DNA from: a bacterium
Lineage (GTDB): Bacteria > Krumholzibacteriota > Krumholzibacteriia > LZORAL124-64-63
Length of the DNA: 8,188 nt
NCBI GenBank assembly: GCA_030591105.1
Contig: JAUVBS010000075.1
Span: 1 to 8,188, forward strand
Direction: 5' to 3'
Shown piece by piece: positions 6,312-8,188 of this stretch. Under the pieces are notes generated by a model that had not been told where the DNA came from, did no database searches, and worked only from the letters and a program-made list of their open reading frames with translations. Each line of letters starts with the position of its first letter. Position 1 is the stretch's first letter. A program made the position numbers and the translations under genes.

Positions 6312-6785
6312 TCAACCTTCGTCGATGCCGGCGAATAGATCGATCATCTCCAGCGCTGTCAACGCCGCGTCGAACCCCTTGTTGCCGGCCTTGGTTCCCG
6401 ACCGTTCGATCGCCTGGTCGAGAGTCTCGGCGGTGACCACTCCGTAAACCACCGGGATGTTCGAGTCGAGGGCGACCTGGGCGATCCCCTTGGTGATCTC
6501 GGATGATATGTAATGGAAGTGCGGTGTGTCACCCTGGATGATGCAGCTCAGACAGATCACCGCGGCGTAACGGCCGCTCTTGACCATCCGCTTGGCCGCT
6601 ATCGGCACCTCGAAGCTCCCCGGCACCCAAACGGTGTCGATCTGCTTCTCGGCAACGTCGTGCCGTTGCAAGCAGTCCCTCGCGCCGTCCATCAACTCGC
6701 GGGTGAAAAAATCATTGAAGCGGCTCGCGACGATGGCGATCTGCTTGCCGCGGGCGTCGAAGCGCCCTTCGAAGTTCTTGCCCAT
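6312..6785 (-). CDS. ribH: 6,7-dimethyl-8-ribityllumazine synthase (lumazine synthase)
   Basis: This enzyme condenses 5-amino-6-ribitylamino-uracil with 3,4-dihydroxy-2-butanone 4-phosphate to give lumazine, the penultimate step of riboflavin synthesis. It is 157 residues, the normal length for the icosahedral or pentameric family. Visible signature residues are the substrate-binding SRFN (21-24), WVPGSFEVP (53-61), GDTPHFHY (85-92) with the catalytic-position H89, and ERSGTKAGNKG (127-137) supplying R128 and K136 for phosphate and substrate binding. The residue before GDTPH is Gln (IIQGDTPHF) where many proteobacterial enzymes have Arg; this variant also occurs in Bacteroidota and relatives. 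ATG at 6785 has AGGAGG (6790-6795) four bases upstream. It lies 21 bases after ribBA, which makes one of its two substrates. Confidence 0.98.
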   Translation of the reverse strand: MGKNFEGRFDARGKQIAIVASRFNDFFTRELMDGARDCLQRHDVAEKQIDTVWVPGSFEVPIAAKRMVKSGRYAAVICLSCIIQGDTPHFHYISSEITKGIAQVALDSNIPVVYGVVTAETLDQAIERSGTKAGNKGFDAALTALEMIDLFAGIDEG

Positions 6786-6806
6786 CTCTCCTCCTCGGTC
6801 AAACCC

Positions 6807-8027
6807 TCAGTCCGACAGGTGTTCGAGCATATGGCCCAGCCGGTCCTTCTTGGTCTTCAGGTAACGTAGGTTGCGCACGTTGGGTCGGATTTCGATGGGT
6901 ACGCGACCGACGACTTGCAGTCCGTATCCCTCGAGCCCGACGATCTTGCGCGGGTTGTTGGTCATCAGTTCGATCCGGCGCACGCCGATGTCGCGCAGGA
7001 TCTGCGCGCCAATACCGTACTCGCGCAGGTCTGCCGGAAAGCCGAGTTTCTGATTGGCCTCGACGGTGTCACACCCTTGGTCCTGTAAGCGGTACGCCTT
7101 CAGCTTGTTGATCAGACCGATGCCGCGCCCCTCCTGGCGCATGTACAGAAAAACGCCACGCCCTCGCTCCTCGATGGTGCGTAACGCAGCTTCCATCTGT
7201 TCGCCGCAATCGCAACGCAAGCTGTGGAACAGATCGCCGGTCATGCACTCGGAGTGGACTCGCACCAGGATCGGGTCGTCGGCCGCAATCTCTCCCTTGA
7301 TCAGTGCGATGTGGGTCGCCGTATCGACGCTCGTCGCGTAGGCGACCATACGGAACAGTCCGTACCGGGTCGGCATCTCCACTTCGGTCTGACGCGTGAT
7401 CAGCCGATCGTGGTGGCGCCGGTACTCGATCAGATCGGCGATGGAGATCAGTTTCAAATCGTGTTCTTCGGCGAGCTGGCGTAGTTTCGGCAGCCGCGCC
7501 ATACTACCGTCCTCATCCATGATCTCGCAGAGTATCCCGGCTGGGTAGAGCCCTGCCGCCGTACACAGATCGATCACAGCTTCGGTGTGACCGGCACGCT
7601 GCAACACCCCACCCGGCATCGCTTCGAGCGGAAAGATGTGACCGGGCCGGGCCAGATCGCTCGGTTTGGTCTTCGGATCGATGAATACCGCGACGGTATG
7701 GGCGCGGTCTTGGGCGCTGATACCGGTGGTGACACCGGTCGCTGCGTCGATGCTCACCGTAAATTGCGTACCGAGCGAGGCGGTGTTGCGCGCAACCATC
7801 GGCTGCAATTCGAGCGCGGCAATCCGCTCGCCGGTGGCGCTGAGACAGATCAGTCCCCGGCCGAACTTGGCGATGAAGTTTATCGCCTCGGGTGTGACAT
7901 GTTCGGCCGCCAGGATGAAGTCGCCCTCGTTCTCGCGATCCTCATCGTCGACCACGACGATGATCTCGCCACTGCGCATAGCGACCAATGCCTCGTCCAC
8001 GCTGTCGAGCTTGATGTCTTCATTCAT
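6807..8027 (-). CDS. ribBA: Bifunctional DHBP synthase / GTP cyclohydrolase II
   Basis: This 406-residue fusion makes both branch precursors of riboflavin. The N-terminal half (about 1-203) is 3,4-dihydroxy-2-butanone 4-phosphate synthase, made from ribulose 5-phosphate: [16 protein letters not shown] (27-42), [10 protein letters not shown] (127-136), RAGHTEA (144-150, H147 and E149) and [12 protein letters not shown] (167-178). The C-terminal half (about 205-406) is GTP cyclohydrolase II. Its zinc site, C261-x10-C272-x-C274, is complete, and QEGRGIG (298-304), the D333/R335 pair in PADLR, and TNNPRKI (356-362) are kept. Both halves therefore look active, unlike fusions in which the RibA half has decayed. 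The frame can be extended upstream to a GTG at 8075, but ATG at 8025-8027 has GAGG 8 bases before it and begins at the family's usual position, so it is preferred. It is the first recognisable gene of the train. Confidence 0.98.
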   Translation of the reverse strand: MNEDIKLDSVDEALVAMRSGEIIVVVDDEDRENEGDFILAAEHVTPEAINFIAKFGRGLICLSATGERIAALELQPMVARNTASLGTQFTVSIDAATGVTTGISAQDRAHTVAVFIDPKTKPSDLARPGHIFPLEAMPGGVLQRAGHTEAVIDLCTAAGLYPAGILCEIMDEDGSMARLPKLRQLAEEHDLKLISIADLIEYRRHHDRLITRQTEVEMPTRYGLFRMVAYATSVDTATHIALIKGEIAADDPILVRVHSECMTGDLFHSLRCDCGEQMEAALRTIEERGRGVFLYMRQEGRGIGLINKLKAYRLQDQGCDTVEANQKLGFPADLREYGIGAQILRDIGVRRIELMTNNPRKIVGLEGYGLQVVGRVPIEIRPNVRNLRYLKTKKDRLGHMLEHLSD

Positions 8028-8110
8028 CGTCGTTACCTCGGTCTTCTTACCGACTCTAGGTGGCGTCCGGCGCACCCAAGCAGTGGCACGTCGCTGAGCG
8101 TGGCGCGGCG

Positions 8111-8188
8111 TTACCGTCGACGCCAGCCACGCGCGTAGATGGCATCGAGCGTCGAGCCACCGGATCTGTAGTCTCCCGAGCGCTCGCC
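8111..8188 (-). CDS. Possible C-terminal tail of an unidentified upstream gene (5' end outside window)
   Basis: One minus-strand frame is open from the right edge to a TAA at 8111-8113. It gives 25 residues ending in [12 protein letters not shown]. The composition is plausible for a coding end, and the 83 bases to ribBA would be a normal gap, but 25 codons are too few to establish coding and I do not recognise the sequence. A second minus-strand frame is also open to the edge, which shows how weak an open frame is as evidence here. In many bacteria the gene before ribBA is the riboflavin synthase gene; the visible tail neither confirms nor excludes it. Confidence 0.25.
   Translation of the reverse strand, partial: GERSGDYRSGGSTLDAIYARGWRRR

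Noticed and set aside
5439..6338. A 299-codon plus-strand open frame across nusB and the methyltransferase
   Set aside because: It is antisense to two clearly identified genes, its translation is low-complexity Ser/Arg/Thr-rich with no family resemblance, and long antisense frames are common in GC-rich DNA.
8041..8090. Promoter-like TTGGGT and TAGAGT boxes upstream of ribBA
   Set aside because: The spacer is only 15 bases and the boxes match consensus poorly, so there is not enough to call a promoter.
7587..8138. Long plus-strand open frames antisense to ribBA
   Set aside because: They mirror a well-conserved gene, overlap one another in different frames and show no recognisable domain or ribosome binding site.
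1..8188. CRISPR array, transposon, prophage, defence island or RNA gene
   Set aside because: No spaced direct repeats, transposase or integrase motifs, terminal inverted repeats, tRNA cloverleaf or rRNA sequence were seen. Almost all sequence is explained by the minus-strand genes.

Overview
All recognisable genes in this window lie on the minus strand, so transcription runs from the right edge towards the left edge. The DNA is GC-rich and gene-dense. It holds one compact gene train: ribBA, ribH, nusB, a class I SAM-dependent methyltransferase, a GT4-type glycosyltransferase, a polytopic flippase-like membrane protein (LPG_synthase_TM family), and then, after a 162-base gap, a very large DUF2723 (GT-C-like, TMEM260-related) membrane protein that runs off the left edge.

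Organism: a bacterium. DUF2723 proteins with long soluble C-terminal tails, the 'NWRDIRDPFGGGAE' type of glycosyltransferase, and a lumazine synthase reading IIQGDTPHF are what I would expect in the FCB superphylum or a neighbouring candidate phylum (Zixibacteria, Latescibacteria, Krumholzibacteria or Gemmatimonadota type). This is a family-level impression and not a proven placement. A proteobacterium is not excluded.

Layout from right to left. 8111-8188: tail of a possible upstream reading frame that I cannot identify. 6807-8027: ribBA, bifunctional, both active sites intact. 6312-6785: ribH. 5792-6211: nusB, with the start moved to the second GTG. 5010-5795: methyltransferase, overlapping nusB by GTGA. 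3869-4996: glycosyltransferase, starting 13 bases after the methyltransferase. 2919-3872: flippase-like protein, overlapping the glycosyltransferase by ATGA. 2757-2918: non-coding gap with two hairpins and a weak candidate promoter. 1-2756: DUF2723 protein, 918 codons visible.

How the genes work together: RibBA makes both riboflavin precursors, the 4-carbon DHBP unit and the pyrimidine derived from GTP. RibH joins DHBP to the processed pyrimidine to give lumazine. NusB serves rRNA antitermination, and the ribBA-ribH-nusB order is a common bacterial one. The genes after nusB look like a surface-glycan or glycolipid cassette: a cytosolic glycosyltransferase and methyltransferase, a membrane protein of a family often linked to lipid or lipid-linked-sugar transport, and a GT-C-like enzyme that would act on the outer side of the membrane. 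The stop/start overlaps imply that the cassette is translated, and probably transcribed, from the housekeeping operon. I see no mobile element, CRISPR array, tRNA or rRNA, and no phage or defence gene. The possible novelty lies in the glycan cassette and the large DUF2723 enzyme.
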